Part shown: one piece after another, positions 9,025 to 17,375 of the stretch
How the letters are laid out: every line of letters starts with the position of its first letter
Position numbering within the stretch: position 1 is the stretch's first letter
DNA from: JANPCX01 sp031431125
GTDB lineage: Bacteria; Pseudomonadota; Gammaproteobacteria; Burkholderiales; Burkholderiaceae_C
Reading direction: 5' to 3'
NCBI GenBank assembly: GCA_031431125.1
Contig: JANPCX010000025.1
Coordinates: forward strand, 1 to 64,000
DNA: 64,000 nt
Made by a program: the position numbers and the translations under genes
The notes under the pieces: model-generated
What the model saw: only the letters and a program-made list of their open reading frames with translations
What the model was told of the DNA's origin: nothing
The model's database searches: none

Positions 9025-9711
9025 TTAAGGCGAATGGGGGGCGATGTTGGCTTGGGCATAACGCGCCTTGACGGCTGTCAAGGAGTTGTCGTAAGCCACC
9101 AGCACATCGTTGGAGCTGAGCACCGTCATGCTCAGGTCTTCCAGCAAACCGTTGTGCAAACCGTAAATCCAACCGTGCACCACCACCTTTTGGCCGCGCT
9201 GCCAGGCGTCTTGCACCACGGTGGTTTCACAGACATTGAGCGATTGCTCCAGCACATTGAGCTCGCAAAGGGCTGACAGGCGGTTGTCTTCGTCGGGGAT
9301 GGTGTTCAACCAGTCGCGGTGTTTGTTGCGCACGTCTTGCACATGGCGCAGCCAGTTGTCGGCCAGACCCACCCTGACGTTGAGCATGGCGGCCTTCACC
9401 CCGCTGCAGCCGTAGTGACCCACCACGATGATGTGCTGCACCTTGAGCATGTCGATGGCGAACTGCACCACGCTGAGTGCATTCAAGTCCGAATGCACCA
9501 CCACGTTGGCGACGTTGCGGTGTACAAAAAGCTCACCCGGCAGCAGGCCCACGATTTCATTGGCCGGCACGCGGCTGTCGGCACAGCCTATCCACAAATA
9601 CTGTGGTGCTTGCTGCTTGAGCAGCTGCGTGAAAAACCCCGGCTCGCGCGCTTCGGTGTCGGCGGCCCAGTCTTTGTTTTTGTCGAAGAGGTCTAGGAGG
9701 CGGTGGGGCAT
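9025..9711 (-). CDS. can: Beta-class carbonic anhydrase
   Basis: A 228-residue cytoplasmic enzyme interconverting CO2 and bicarbonate. Zinc ligands are visible: Cys43 and the Asp45-Arg47 dyad in GCADSRVPANE, then His and Cys in VGHYGCSGV. The start MPHRLLDLFDKNKDWA matches the family's N-terminal length. It lies 14 bases upstream of aceK on the same strand, so the two are probably cotranscribed. Upstream lies the composite palindrome B. Confidence 0.95.
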   Translation of the reverse strand: MPHRLLDLFDKNKDWAADTEAREPGFFTQLLKQQAPQYLWIGCADSRVPANEIVGLLPGELFVHRNVANVVVHSDLNALSVVQFAIDMLKVQHIIVVGHYGCSGVKAAMLNVRVGLADNWLRHVQDVRNKHRDWLNTIPDEDNRLSALCELNVLEQSLNVCETTVVQDAWQRGQKVVVHGWIYGLHNGLLEDLSMTVLSSNDVLVAYDNSLTAVKARYAQANIAPHSP

Positions 9712-9780
9712 GGCGGGGGGCTTGGTTCAGGCCAAGCGGCCTGTTTCAGGTGGGGATGTTTGCATTCTCGGTGTTTGGCG

Positions 9781-10345
9781 TTACTCGTTGCACTGCGTCG
9801 GGATATGCGCCCGACAGCGCACTCACTTTCTTTTGCTTCGCCAAAAGAAAGTAAGCAAAGAAAAGGCGACCCCGGTTCCTCGGCCCCGGGGTACCGGGGT
9901 CGCCTTGCGCTGCTCGCGGCAGGCGGGAAGCGCAGAACTCGCCCTTCGGGCTCAAACATCTGCGCTTCTCTTTCCGCCTCCCGCTGCGCTGCTCAGCTCG
10001 TCTCAAGGGCCCCGAAAAGCCAATACACCACGACTCGCTGCGCATCGCCGCGAGGTTTGGCGCAGCCAAACAAGCCGTCTGCTGGTGTTGGCTTTTGGGG
10101 TCCCCGTTGGAGGCGTCGAGCAGCGCAGGGCAAGACGGATCAAGAAGTTCAGGTGTCTGAGCCCGCAGGGCGAGTTTCTGAACTTCCCGTCTTGACCGAG
10201 CAGCGCAGAGCAGTCCCGGTACTCCGGGACCGCCGGAATCGGGGTGCCCTTCTCTTTGGTTACTTTCTCTTGGGCAAGCAAGAGAAAGTGACTGCGCTGT
10301 CGGGCGCATATCCCGACGCGGTGCAACGACAAACGACAAAACGTC
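9781..10345. repeat. Composite palindromic element, copy B (about 560 bp)
   Basis: Two inverted imperfect arms centre near 10063. Outer ends read GTTGCACTGCGTCGGGATAT at 9788 and, inverted, ATATCCCGACGCGGTGCAAC at 10309. Each arm carries (1) a GTCGGG/CCCGAC-type hairpin, (2) a hairpin ACTTTCTTTTG with CAAAAGAAAGT (9825-9852) or ACTTTCTCTTG with CAAGAGAAAGT (10262-10289), (3) a G+C-rich CCCCGG hairpin and (4) nested stems GAAGCGCAGA/TCTGCGCTTC (9927-9968) or GAAGTTCAG/CTGAACTTC (10144-10186) around GCCC/GGGC. The stems differ between arms but stay complementary. Open frames across it in several phases have no coding character and are probably repeat-derived. Confidence 0.85.
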
Positions 10346-10453
10346 CATTGGCACCAGCCCTTCGACAAGGTCAGTGCCAACGAACTTGAACTTGGGTGCG
10401 CCTATGGTCGTGGTCGAAATCAACCACTCCGAATGCCTCATTCGGCCCCCGTC

Positions 10454-11632
10454 TCACATCGTCTCCGAATACAACTCCCGCCCAATCAACATGCGCCGAA
10501 TCTCGGACGTGCCAGCGCCAATCTCGTACAGCTTGGCATCACGCCACAGCCGTCCCAGTGGATATTCGTTGATGTAGCCGTTACCACCAAAAATTTGAAT
10601 GCCCTCGCCCGCCATCCAGGTGGCTTTCTCGGCGCACCACAGAATCACAGATGCGCAATCTTTGCGCACCTGGCGCACATGGTCCGAACCCAGCATGTCG
10701 AGGTTTTTGCCCACGGTGTAGCAAAAAGCCCGGCCCGCTTGCAGCACGGTGTACATGTCGGCCACCTTGCCTTGGATGAGTTGGAACTCACCGATGCTTT
10801 GACCGAACTGCTTGCGGTCGTGGATGTAAGGCACCACGTTGTCCATCACCGCTTGCATGATGCCAATGGGGCCGGCCGCCAGCACGGCACGTTCGTAGTC
10901 GAGGCCGCTCATCAGCACCTTGGTGCCACCGTTCACCGTGCCCAAGACGTTTTCTTTGGGGACTTCCACGTTGTTGAACACCAGCTCACCGGTGTGGCTG
11001 CCGCGCATGCCGAGTTTGTCGAGTTTTTGGGCGATGGAGAAGCCCTTCATGCCTTTTTCAACCAAGAAGGCGGTGATGCCGCGTGAATGCAAGTCGGGAT
11101 CGGTCTTGGCATAGACCACCAGGGTGTCGGCGTCGGGGCCGTTGGTGATCCACATTTTGTTGCCGTTGAGCAAAAAATGGTCGCCTTGGTCTTGGGCTTT
11201 GAGCTTCATGCTGATCACGTCCGACCCCGCGCCCGGCTCGCTCATGGCCAAAGCGCCCACATGTTCGCCTGTGATGAGTTTGGGCAGGTATTTCTGCTTT
11301 TGCGCCGCGTTGCCATTGCGTTTGATTTGGTTCACACACAAATTGCTGTGCGCGCCATAACTCAGCCCCACGCTGGCCGAGGCGCGGCTGATTTCTTCCA
11401 GGGCCACCATGTGGGCCACATAACCCATGTTGGCGCCGCCGTACTCTTCCGAGACCGTCACGCCCAGCACGCCGAGGTCACCCATCTTGCGCCACAGGTC
11501 CATGGGGAATTGGTCGCTGCGGTCGATCTCGGCGGCGCGGGGGGCGATCTCGGCCTGGGCAAAGTCGCGCACGGCTTCGCGCAGGGCGTCGACGTCTTCA
11601 CCCAGGGAAAAGTTCAAGCCGGGCATGTTCAT
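10454..11632 (-). CDS. ivd: Isovaleryl-CoA dehydrogenase
   Basis: A 392-residue acyl-CoA dehydrogenase for leucine catabolism, oxidising isovaleryl-CoA to 3-methylcrotonyl-CoA. Family motifs are LAMSEPGAGSDV, KMWITNG, DRKQFGQSIGEFQLIQGK and IFGGNGYINEYP. The catalytic base points to isovaleryl-CoA dehydrogenase: Glu in LDYERAVLAAGP (helix G) is used, while the short-chain Glu position in YEIGAGTSEIRR is Gly. The ATG at 11632 is preceded by GGAGA at five bases; an upstream frame is open but unrelated. The LiuR-like MerR gene lies 55 bases upstream on the same strand, so the pair is probably an operon. The rest of the leucine pathway (MCC, HMG-CoA lyase) is not in the window. Confidence 0.93.
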   Translation of the reverse strand: MNMPGLNFSLGEDVDALREAVRDFAQAEIAPRAAEIDRSDQFPMDLWRKMGDLGVLGVTVSEEYGGANMGYVAHMVALEEISRASASVGLSYGAHSNLCVNQIKRNGNAAQKQKYLPKLITGEHVGALAMSEPGAGSDVISMKLKAQDQGDHFLLNGNKMWITNGPDADTLVVYAKTDPDLHSRGITAFLVEKGMKGFSIAQKLDKLGMRGSHTGELVFNNVEVPKENVLGTVNGGTKVLMSGLDYERAVLAAGPIGIMQAVMDNVVPYIHDRKQFGQSIGEFQLIQGKVADMYTVLQAGRAFCYTVGKNLDMLGSDHVRQVRKDCASVILWCAEKATWMAGEGIQIFGGNGYINEYPLGRLWRDAKLYEIGAGTSEIRRMLIGRELYSETM

Positions 11633-11687
11633 GAGGGTCTCCAGGAATTGGGTTTGGCCATCAAGCCATGGCTTGGTGGGTGGTGGA

Positions 11688-12131
11688 TCAACGTTTGTTT
11701 CTTGCGGGGTCGCGCACGGCGTTGGCGAGCAACCGTTTGGCTTCTTTTTCGTGGGTACGCACTTCGTCCAAGGTGATTTGCAAATCGGCCGCTTGCTGCT
11801 CCAGTTGCGCCCGGTGCTCACCCAGCACGACCAGGTACTTGCGCAGCTGCGCTTCGGTGTCACGGGGTGACTCGTACATGTCGACCAGCTCTTTCACCTC
11901 GGCCAGCGTCAGCCCCAGGCGTTTGCCGCGCAAGGTGAGTTTCAAACGCGTGCGATCTCGCGCCGAATACACCCGGTTGCGGCCGCTGCGCTGCGGCGTG
12001 ATCAGTCCGCAGTCTTCGTAAAACCGAATGGCGCGGGTGGTCAGGTCAAACTCGCGTGCCAAATCACCAATGGTGTAGATGGCCCCTGCGGAAATCTCCT
12101 CGGGCGTGGTTTGAACAGCAGAAGTGGCCAT
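11688..12131 (-). CDS. MerR-family regulator, LiuR-like
   Basis: A 147-residue MerR regulator. The winged helix-turn-helix is at the N-terminus (YTIGDLAREFDLTTRAIRFY), then GLITPQRSGRNRVYSARDR, then a long C-terminal coiled coil rich in Glu and Gln. Effector cysteines of metal-sensing MerR proteins are absent. Its place directly upstream of ivd and beside a perfect palindrome fits LiuR, the MerR-type repressor of branched-chain amino acid breakdown described in proteobacteria. The ATG at 12131 is preferred to a GTG four codons upstream. It is likely autoregulated through the palindrome at 12154-12169. LiuR identity is inferred from context, not tested. Confidence 0.85.
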   Translation of the reverse strand: MATSAVQTTPEEISAGAIYTIGDLAREFDLTTRAIRFYEDCGLITPQRSGRNRVYSARDRTRLKLTLRGKRLGLTLAEVKELVDMYESPRDTEAQLRKYLVVLGEHRAQLEQQAADLQITLDEVRTHEKEAKRLLANAVRDPARNKR

Positions 12132-12153
12132 GACGACGTACACTCAATCCTAA

Positions 12154-12169
12154 TTGACGTATACGTCAA
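12154..12169. promoter_or_regulatory. Perfect 16-bp palindrome, likely operator of the MerR regulator
   Basis: TTGACGTATACGTCAA is a perfect palindrome between the divergent MerR gene (start 12131, leftward) and the metallo-hydrolase gene (start 12220, rightward). It is 23 bases from the first and 51 from the second, so one site could control both. Length and symmetry suit a MerR dimer. Binding is inferred. Confidence 0.7.
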
Positions 12170-12219
12170 GTGTAGCGAATTCAGATGCCAACACACAAGC
12201 CTCATCAGGTGACCCCGCC

Positions 12220-13302
12220 ATGAACGAACTGGAACAAGCTTTGCACTACCCCTTGGGCGACACCTTGCCCGAGCTTGGCCGCACCCTCGAATTGCGCCCT
12301 GGCGTACGCTGGTTGCGCATGGCGCTGCCCTTTGCGCTGAACCACATCAACCTGTGGTTGCTGCGCGATCAAGTCGATGGCCGCGAGGGCTGGACGATTG
12401 TGGATTGCGGCATCGCCAACGACGCCACACGCCAAGCGTGGTTGCAAGTGTTCGACAACGAGTTGCAAGGCCTGCCCGTGCTGCGCGTGGTGGTCACCCA
12501 CATGCACCCCGACCATGTGGGCCTGGCGCATTGGTTGACAGAACATTGGGCTGAGAAGAACGGCGAGGAGTGCCGCCTGTGGATGAGCGGCACCGACTTT
12601 GCCGCCGCCCGCATTGCCAGCCTCAGCACCACCGGATTTGGCGGTGAGCGCAGCGCCGCTTTCATGGCCAGCCACGGTCTGGCCGATGAAGAGTCGTTGA
12701 ACAAAATCCGCGCCCGGAGCAACTACTACCCCACCATGGTGCCAGCCCTGCCTGCCAGCTACCGCCGGATGATGGACGGCGACGTGCTGCACATCGGCGG
12801 CCACGAGTGGGTTTGCCATGCCGGTTATGGCCACGCGCCCGAGCACATCGCCCTGCACTGCACTGCGCTGAACACGCTCATCAGCGGCGACATGGTGCTG
12901 CCGCGTATCTCCACCAACATCAGCGTGATTGACCTGGAGCCCGAAGCCAACCCGCTGCCTTTGTATTTGAATTCGATTGAAGCGATGAAGGCCTTGCCCG
13001 AAGACACCCTGGTGCTGCCCTCCCATGGCAAACCTTTTGAAGGCCTGCACACCCGCATCGACCAACTGCACCAACACCACGACGACAGACTGGCCGAGGT
13101 GGTTGAGGCCTGCACGGCCTCGCCTTGCAGCGCCACCGACTTACTGCCCGTGCTCTTCAAACGCCCGCTCGACCTGCACCAAACCACCTTTGCCATGGGC
13201 GAGGCGATTGCGCATTTGCACGCGCTGTGGTTGGTGGGGAAGCTGCGACGCGCCAAGGACAACGAAGGGGTTTGGCGCTTCAAGACGACGGCAACGGCTT
13301 GA
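12220..13302 (+). CDS. Metallo-beta-lactamase-fold hydrolase
   Basis: A 360-residue MBL-fold protein. THMHPDHVGLAHWL gives the HxHxDH metal motif. Further ligands are likely in CHAGYGHAPEHIALHC, ISGDMVLPRIS (Asp) and LPSHGKPFEGLHTR (His). The C-terminal third is helical and resembles the winged-helix extension of LACTB2-like members. The ATG at 12220 has AGGTGA seven bases upstream. It is divergent from the MerR-ivd pair and probably shares its operator, so a CoA-thioester or acyl hydrolase role linked to branched-chain catabolism is possible but unproven. Confidence 0.88.
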   Translation: MNELEQALHYPLGDTLPELGRTLELRPGVRWLRMALPFALNHINLWLLRDQVDGREGWTIVDCGIANDATRQAWLQVFDNELQGLPVLRVVVTHMHPDHVGLAHWLTEHWAEKNGEECRLWMSGTDFAAARIASLSTTGFGGERSAAFMASHGLADEESLNKIRARSNYYPTMVPALPASYRRMMDGDVLHIGGHEWVCHAGYGHAPEHIALHCTALNTLISGDMVLPRISTNISVIDLEPEANPLPLYLNSIEAMKALPEDTLVLPSHGKPFEGLHTRIDQLHQHHDDRLAEVVEACTASPCSATDLLPVLFKRPLDLHQTTFAMGEAIAHLHALWLVGKLRRAKDNEGVWRFKTTATA

Positions 13303-13354
13303 TTCATGCCGACAAAGCGCAAACCGTCTGCCCTGTCAACGCCGATGGTCTGAA

Positions 13355-13498
13355 TCAGTTTGGCAAGGCGGAACGAAAGGCCTGTTCGATCCACTCATCG
13401 AACAAGGCCTCACCTGCATTGGCAAACTGTGTCGCGCTCCGTTGCGCTTGTTGACGCAGGGCGGCGATGTCAGTCGGCCACAGCGCATCCTGTGGCAT
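13355..13498 (-). CDS. Small hypothetical protein (47 residues)
   Basis: A short frame, beginning MPQDALWPTDIAALRQQAQ and ending WIEQAFRSALPN, overlaps the 3' end of the redoxin gene by 29 bases on the same strand. Composition is soluble, with an amphipathic helix predicted by eye and no membrane segment. There is no clear ribosome-binding site, so translation would depend on coupling to the upstream gene. It could be a real small protein or chance coding; the balanced amino acid composition favours real. Function unknown. Confidence 0.35.
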   Translation of the reverse strand: MPQDALWPTDIAALRQQAQRSATQFANAGEALFDEWIEQAFRSALPN

Positions 13499-14024
13499 CG
13501 CAGCCGACTGCTGGGGCCGGCGGCTCGGTCTGCGCCTGATCACCCGCCGGTGGTGCCTGCGCAAGCAACTGTCCAAGAAGCGCGCCCACACGCAGATCGT
13601 CCAGGTGACCAAATTGGTTCACGCGCAAACGCCCGTCACGGTCAAACAGCAACAAACTCGGCGTGCCCCGCAGGCCATAGGTTTGCATGGTCAGCGGCAA
13701 CGGGGTGTTCGATCCCGCTTGGTCGATGCCTATCGGAAAACTCAAACGGTACTCGTGAATGAAAGTGCGCAGGGCTTGCAGCGTCATCACGTCGTGGTGC
13801 TCAAAAACGCTGTGCAATCCAATCACCGCCACATCACGCTCAGGAAATGCAGCACGGATCTGCTGCGCCTGGGGCAGGCTGTGTGCAACGCAAGCGGGGC
13901 ACAACATTTGAAATACAAACACCACCACCACACGGCCACGCAAACCGCTCAGCGTCAACGGCTCTGGTGTGTTGAACCACTGCTGAACTTGCAACTCGGG
14001 TGGCAGTTCGGAAGAAGGGATCAT
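13470..14024 (-). CDS. Thioredoxin-fold redoxin (TlpA/AhpC-TSA-like)
   Basis: A protein of about 184 residues with a thioredoxin-like fold. The redox motif is CPAC in FVFQMLCPACVAHSLPQ, followed by VAVIGLHSVFEHHD and a cis-Pro region LRGTPSLLLFDRDG. The N-terminal half resembles peroxiredoxin/TlpA proteins, but no signal peptide is evident, so it probably acts in the cytoplasm. The C-terminal tail has two further Cys (VGCDATGCAVAD). Two ATGs, at 14030 and 14024, are possible; the second has GGAG at eight bases. Role as reductase or peroxidase is undecided. Confidence 0.8.
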   Translation of the reverse strand: MIPSSELPPELQVQQWFNTPEPLTLSGLRGRVVVVFVFQMLCPACVAHSLPQAQQIRAAFPERDVAVIGLHSVFEHHDVMTLQALRTFIHEYRLSFPIGIDQAGSNTPLPLTMQTYGLRGTPSLLLFDRDGRLRVNQFGHLDDLRVGALLGQLLAQAPPAGDQAQTEPPAPAVGCDATGCAVAD

Positions 14025-14117
14025 TGGCATGTCTCCAAGAAAGCAGGCACCATGTCCTGATGGCTGTTCACAGCCCAAGTATGGACATGGAGCCTGCAGT
14101 TCGTTTTGCTGCAGTAC

Positions 14118-14663
14118 TTAAGCGGCGCGGCGCAATGCAACGGCCGGGAAGTCCACGGGTGTGTTGAAGGCCACATTCACATAGTTGGTGAAGAGGTTGA
14201 GCGCCACATGGGCCAGCACTTCCACGGTTTCTTCGTCACTGAAGCCGGCCGTGCGCATGGCTTGCACATCACTCTCGCTCACCTGGCCGCGGTCGTTGAC
14301 GAGCTTGAGTGCAAAACGCAGTGCTGCTTGGGTCTTGGGGTCGGACGACTCGCCCGCCTGCGCATGGCGCAAATCATCAGCGCTGGCACCGGCCTTGCGG
14401 CCGAGCGCGGTGTGCGCGGCCAGGCAGTATTCACAGGCATTGCGGTCGGCCACGGCCACGGCAATTTGTTCGCCCAGCTTGGGGGAAATCACGCCGCCCC
14501 CGAGGGCACCGAAAGCGCCCCACATGCTTTTGAGTGCAGCAGGCGAATTGGCGACCACACGAAACATCGCAGGCACGGTGCCAAAAGCGCCATGGATTTG
14601 GTCCAGCACGGCTTGGCGGTCAGGGGTGGTGGCAGCGCGGTCGATCAAAGGAATGCGGTTCAT
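14118..14663 (-). CDS. AhpD-like carboxymuconolactone decarboxylase-family protein
   Basis: A 181-residue all-helical protein. CEYCLAAHTALGRKAG near residue 85 carries the CxxC-x3-His active site of AhpD-type alkylhydroperoxidases. The AGGAGATTCACC leader before the ATG at 14663 is a good ribosome-binding site. A divergent AraC regulator starts 137 bases away, with an interrupted palindrome between them. Such pairs often respond to oxidants or to an organic substrate. The reaction (peroxide reduction) is inferred from the motif. Confidence 0.88.
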   Translation of the reverse strand: MNRIPLIDRAATTPDRQAVLDQIHGAFGTVPAMFRVVANSPAALKSMWGAFGALGGGVISPKLGEQIAVAVADRNACEYCLAAHTALGRKAGASADDLRHAQAGESSDPKTQAALRFALKLVNDRGQVSESDVQAMRTAGFSDEETVEVLAHVALNLFTNYVNVAFNTPVDFPAVALRRAA

Positions 14664-14747
14664 GGTGAATCTCCTGGAAGTGGTGGGTTGGCGGGATGCC
14701 GTTGCATCACAGCGCCCTGGCAGTGTCTTCCTCAAACCGCTACCATG

Positions 14748-14775
14748 GGACACGTTTCGTCCATGAAACGCGTCC
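14748..14775. promoter_or_regulatory. Interrupted palindrome in the AhpD-AraC divergent region
   Basis: GGACACGTTTC and GAAACGCGTCC form inverted halves (10 of 11 complementary) around a six-base spacer. The site lies between the two divergent start codons, 26 bases before the AraC-type gene. It is a candidate operator for that regulator or another dimeric factor. AraC proteins more often bind direct repeats, so the assignment is tentative. Confidence 0.4.
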
Positions 14776-14800
14776 ATTCGTCCAGAATATCCTGATCACC

Positions 14801-15667
14801 ATGCCCACCCCACCCACCGCGCCGGTCGACCGCCTCTCGTCCTTGATGGAGCGTTTTCGTGTGCACGCCCACCTCTTCCACGCCGGGCCACTGTGCGGCA
14901 TCACGCATTTTTCCGCTGAGCCAGGGCGCGCCTTTTTGCATGTGCTGCGGCGCGGCGAAATGCAAGTGACGCACCAATCCAAAAGCGGGCCACCGCGCCG
15001 CATCCAGCTCACCGAGCCCACCTTGCTCTTCTACGCCCGGCCTTTGGCCCACGACTTTCACAACGCGCCAAAAGAAGGATCCGATCTGGTCTGCGCCACG
15101 CTGAATTTCGACGGCGGTGACCACCATCCCCTGGCCCGCGCGCTTCCGCCTTTGGTGCTGTTGCCCCTGCACGCCATCGACGGTTTGCAGCACACCTTGG
15201 CCCTGCTATTTTCCGAAACCGATCAACTTCGCTGCGGGCAACGTTTATTGGTCGATCGCTTGTTTGAAGTGCTGCTCCTGCAACTGCTTCGATGGTTGCT
15301 GGACCACCCCCAAGAAGCCGGTGTGCCACCGGGTTTGCTCACCGGCTTGTCCCACCCGGCCCTGGCAAAGCTCTTGGTGGCCCTGCACGAGGCCCCTGCC
15401 GAAGCCTGGAGCCTGGAACGCATGGCCGATTGCGCCGGCATGTCGCGCAGCAGTTTCGCCGCCACCTTCAAAACCCATGTCGGCACCACGCCCGCCGACT
15501 ACCTGACCCACTGGCGCATCGCCTTGGCCCAACAACAACTGCGCCAAGGGGACAGCATCAAATTCGTCGCGGACGCACTGGGTTACGCCAACGCCTCATC
15601 GCTGTCGCGGGTGTTCACGCAGGTGGTGGGGGTGTCGCCGAGGGGGTGGGTGAAACAAGCGAGATAA
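14801..15667 (+). CDS. AraC-family transcriptional regulator
   Basis: A 288-residue regulator. The N-terminal 170 residues form a cupin-type sensor domain (AraC cupin_6-like: RVHAHLFHAGPLCG, AFLHVLRRGEMQV). The C-terminus has two helix-turn-helix motifs, WSLERMADCAGMSRSSFAATF and IKFVADALGYANASSLSRVF, followed by the family end GVSPRGWVKQAR. The ATG at 14801 matches the usual cupin start. Divergent to the AhpD-like gene, it probably activates that gene in response to a small molecule. Confidence 0.9.
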   Translation: MPTPPTAPVDRLSSLMERFRVHAHLFHAGPLCGITHFSAEPGRAFLHVLRRGEMQVTHQSKSGPPRRIQLTEPTLLFYARPLAHDFHNAPKEGSDLVCATLNFDGGDHHPLARALPPLVLLPLHAIDGLQHTLALLFSETDQLRCGQRLLVDRLFEVLLLQLLRWLLDHPQEAGVPPGLLTGLSHPALAKLLVALHEAPAEAWSLERMADCAGMSRSSFAATFKTHVGTTPADYLTHWRIALAQQQLRQGDSIKFVADALGYANASSLSRVFTQVVGVSPRGWVKQAR

Positions 15668-15694
15668 CGAGAAATCGCGCAGGCGACGACACGC

Positions 15695-16720
15695 TCAATC
15701 AAACACCGGCACCGCATCATCCTTGAGCGTGCCGCGCGCTTTTTCGTAGTCGGGCATGACGGAGCGCACCACGTCCCAGAAACGCGGGCTGTGGTTCATT
15801 TCGCGCAGGTGGGCCAGTTCGTGGGTGACCACGTAATCGATGGTGGGCAAGGCGAAGTGGATCAAACGCCAGTTCAGGCGAATAGAACCATCGGCACTTG
15901 CGCTGCCCCAGCGGGTTTGTGCGGACGACAGGGTGAGCCGCGTGAAACGCACGCCGAGTTGGTCGGCAAAATGGTGGCAGCGGTCGGCGAATACGCGTTT
16001 GGCTTGGCGTTGCAACCAGCTTTGCACGGCATCACGAATTTGTGCGGGGGTGGCCGTGTGGGGCAGGCCGATGTGCAGTGTCAATTGCGGTAGACCGGCG
16101 AGCTGGCCTTGTTGACTGTCAGGTCCGCTGCTGGAATCGGTATTGAGCACAGCGCCGTCTTCGCTCACGCCCGCACGGGGGTCGAGCACGACAATGATGT
16201 TCTCACCCAAATAAGGAATGCTGGTGCCATCGCGCCAATCCACTTTGGCGGCCTGGAGGCGCTGCGCGCGTTCTTGTTGCTCGCGCAATTTGCGCAGTAT
16301 CCAGGTGGACTTTTCACGCAGTGCGGCTTCAATATCGCCCAAGCCCACCCATTTGGGCGCGTTCACGCTCAGGCCTTCGGCACCCACGATGAAACCAATG
16401 CTGCGGCGTTTGGCGCGGCGCAGGGCATAGGCCACCACATGTTCGCCAAAACGGATTTCGCGCTCAGCCTGTGGATGGCGAAAAATCGCCTGCATCGGCA
16501 GCGGGGGTGCGGCCGTGCCTGCCGCACCGATTGACGATGCGCCGCTGGAGCCAGGAAAGTCGGGGCCCGAGACCTCCGAGACATCGGCAGTAACCGAGGC
16601 ACTCAACGGTGTGTTGGGGGCATAGGAGGTCAACGATTCAGACGCCAGAACCACTGCTTCTGCGAACAGAGACAGCTGGCTGGGTGCGGCGGCTGGAAGA
16701 GCCTTATCGCGTGACGTCAT
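15695..16720 (-). CDS. YgjP-type zinc metallopeptidase domain protein
   Basis: A 341-residue protein with a C-terminal M48-like YgjP/SprT-type domain. THELAHLREMNHSPRFW carries the HExxH motif (His300, Glu301, His304) and a third likely ligand, His310. The preceding ITFTRLTLSSAQTRWGS-like region (here TRLTLSSAQTRWGSAS) is typical. The first 90 residues are Ser/Ala-rich and probably disordered. No signal peptide is present. Substrate unknown. The ATG at 16720 is the only reasonable start. Confidence 0.85.
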   Translation of the reverse strand: MTSRDKALPAAAPSQLSLFAEAVVLASESLTSYAPNTPLSASVTADVSEVSGPDFPGSSGASSIGAAGTAAPPLPMQAIFRHPQAEREIRFGEHVVAYALRRAKRRSIGFIVGAEGLSVNAPKWVGLGDIEAALREKSTWILRKLREQQERAQRLQAAKVDWRDGTSIPYLGENIIVVLDPRAGVSEDGAVLNTDSSSGPDSQQGQLAGLPQLTLHIGLPHTATPAQIRDAVQSWLQRQAKRVFADRCHHFADQLGVRFTRLTLSSAQTRWGSASADGSIRLNWRLIHFALPTIDYVVTHELAHLREMNHSPRFWDVVRSVMPDYEKARGTLKDDAVPVFD

Positions 16721-16789
16721 GGACGCGCAGTGTAAGGGGTTTTGTGCATTTTTCGATGCGGTGCAAACCCAATGTACGCCTGCCCATCG

Positions 16790-17374
16790 TCATGGAAGGT
16801 TGGTATAGGTCAGGGTGTTTCCGCCCTCGGTGGGCGTGTGGGAAATGATCCGCCTGAGTTGGCCGTCGATCAGGATGAAAACCTTTTTACACGCCTGCTC
16901 AGTGGGCGTTTTGTCTGACCAGCCTTTGCATGGGACTTGAATCGACGCGTGCAGCTTGTCGTCTGCGCCCATGTACCAGGACAAGTCCACGTTGGTCGAC
17001 GCGACCAATCCTTCAATCAAATTCGTTGGCACCACCACGGTGCCTCGGCCATGCGTGATGTGCAAGGTGCTGAGTTGACCGGCTCGTTCGGCCATGCGCA
17101 CCACCACAGAATCCAATGGCGGTGGGAAGTCACCCGATACAAAAATGGCCTGGCTGTTCACACCGACACGAAGGTTGGCGGCAGATTCTTGGGCGTGGGC
17201 AGGCAACCCGACCAACGCACACAGCACCGCGACCAGCAACGAGCTGAGGCGACGACGACAGCGCCGTTCAAACTGTCGCGCCAGATCGTCCCACGCGAGG
17301 TCGACCGCTCTTCGGGCGACCTCGCGTACGGGCAGCGAACAAGGGACGGCGCAGTCCCATGCCCGGTGTTTCAC
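16790..17374 (-). CDS. Exported hypothetical protein
   Basis: About 194 residues. A basic stretch (ERRCRRR) followed by LSSLLVAVLCALVGLPAHAQ is a typical signal peptide, but it lies about 35 residues in from the GTG chosen at 17374, so the true start may be further downstream at a non-ATG codon. The mature part holds two Cys (QVPCKGWSDK and EQACKKVF) that could form a disulfide in the periplasm. The chosen start lies just after the stop of the OmpA-like gene, suggesting cotranscription with it and with the kinase gene. Family not recognised. Confidence 0.6.
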   Translation of the reverse strand: MKHRAWDCAVPCSLPVREVARRAVDLAWDDLARQFERRCRRRLSSLLVAVLCALVGLPAHAQESAANLRVGVNSQAIFVSGDFPPPLDSVVVRMAERAGQLSTLHITHGRGTVVVPTNLIEGLVASTNVDLSWYMGADDKLHASIQVPCKGWSDKTPTEQACKKVFILIDGQLRRIISHTPTEGGNTLTYTNLP

Positions 17375-17375
17375 G

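Noticed and set aside
9428..10441. Several 200-250 residue frames across the region around 9.8-10.4 kb
   Set aside because: They read through both arms of composite element B in both directions; repeated peptide pieces (such as LALRAQT) come from the inverted repeat.
10454..11863. 77-residue N-terminal extension of isovaleryl-CoA dehydrogenase
   Set aside because: The extension overlaps the MerR gene in another frame and has no family similarity; the ATG at 11632 has a good ribosome-binding site.
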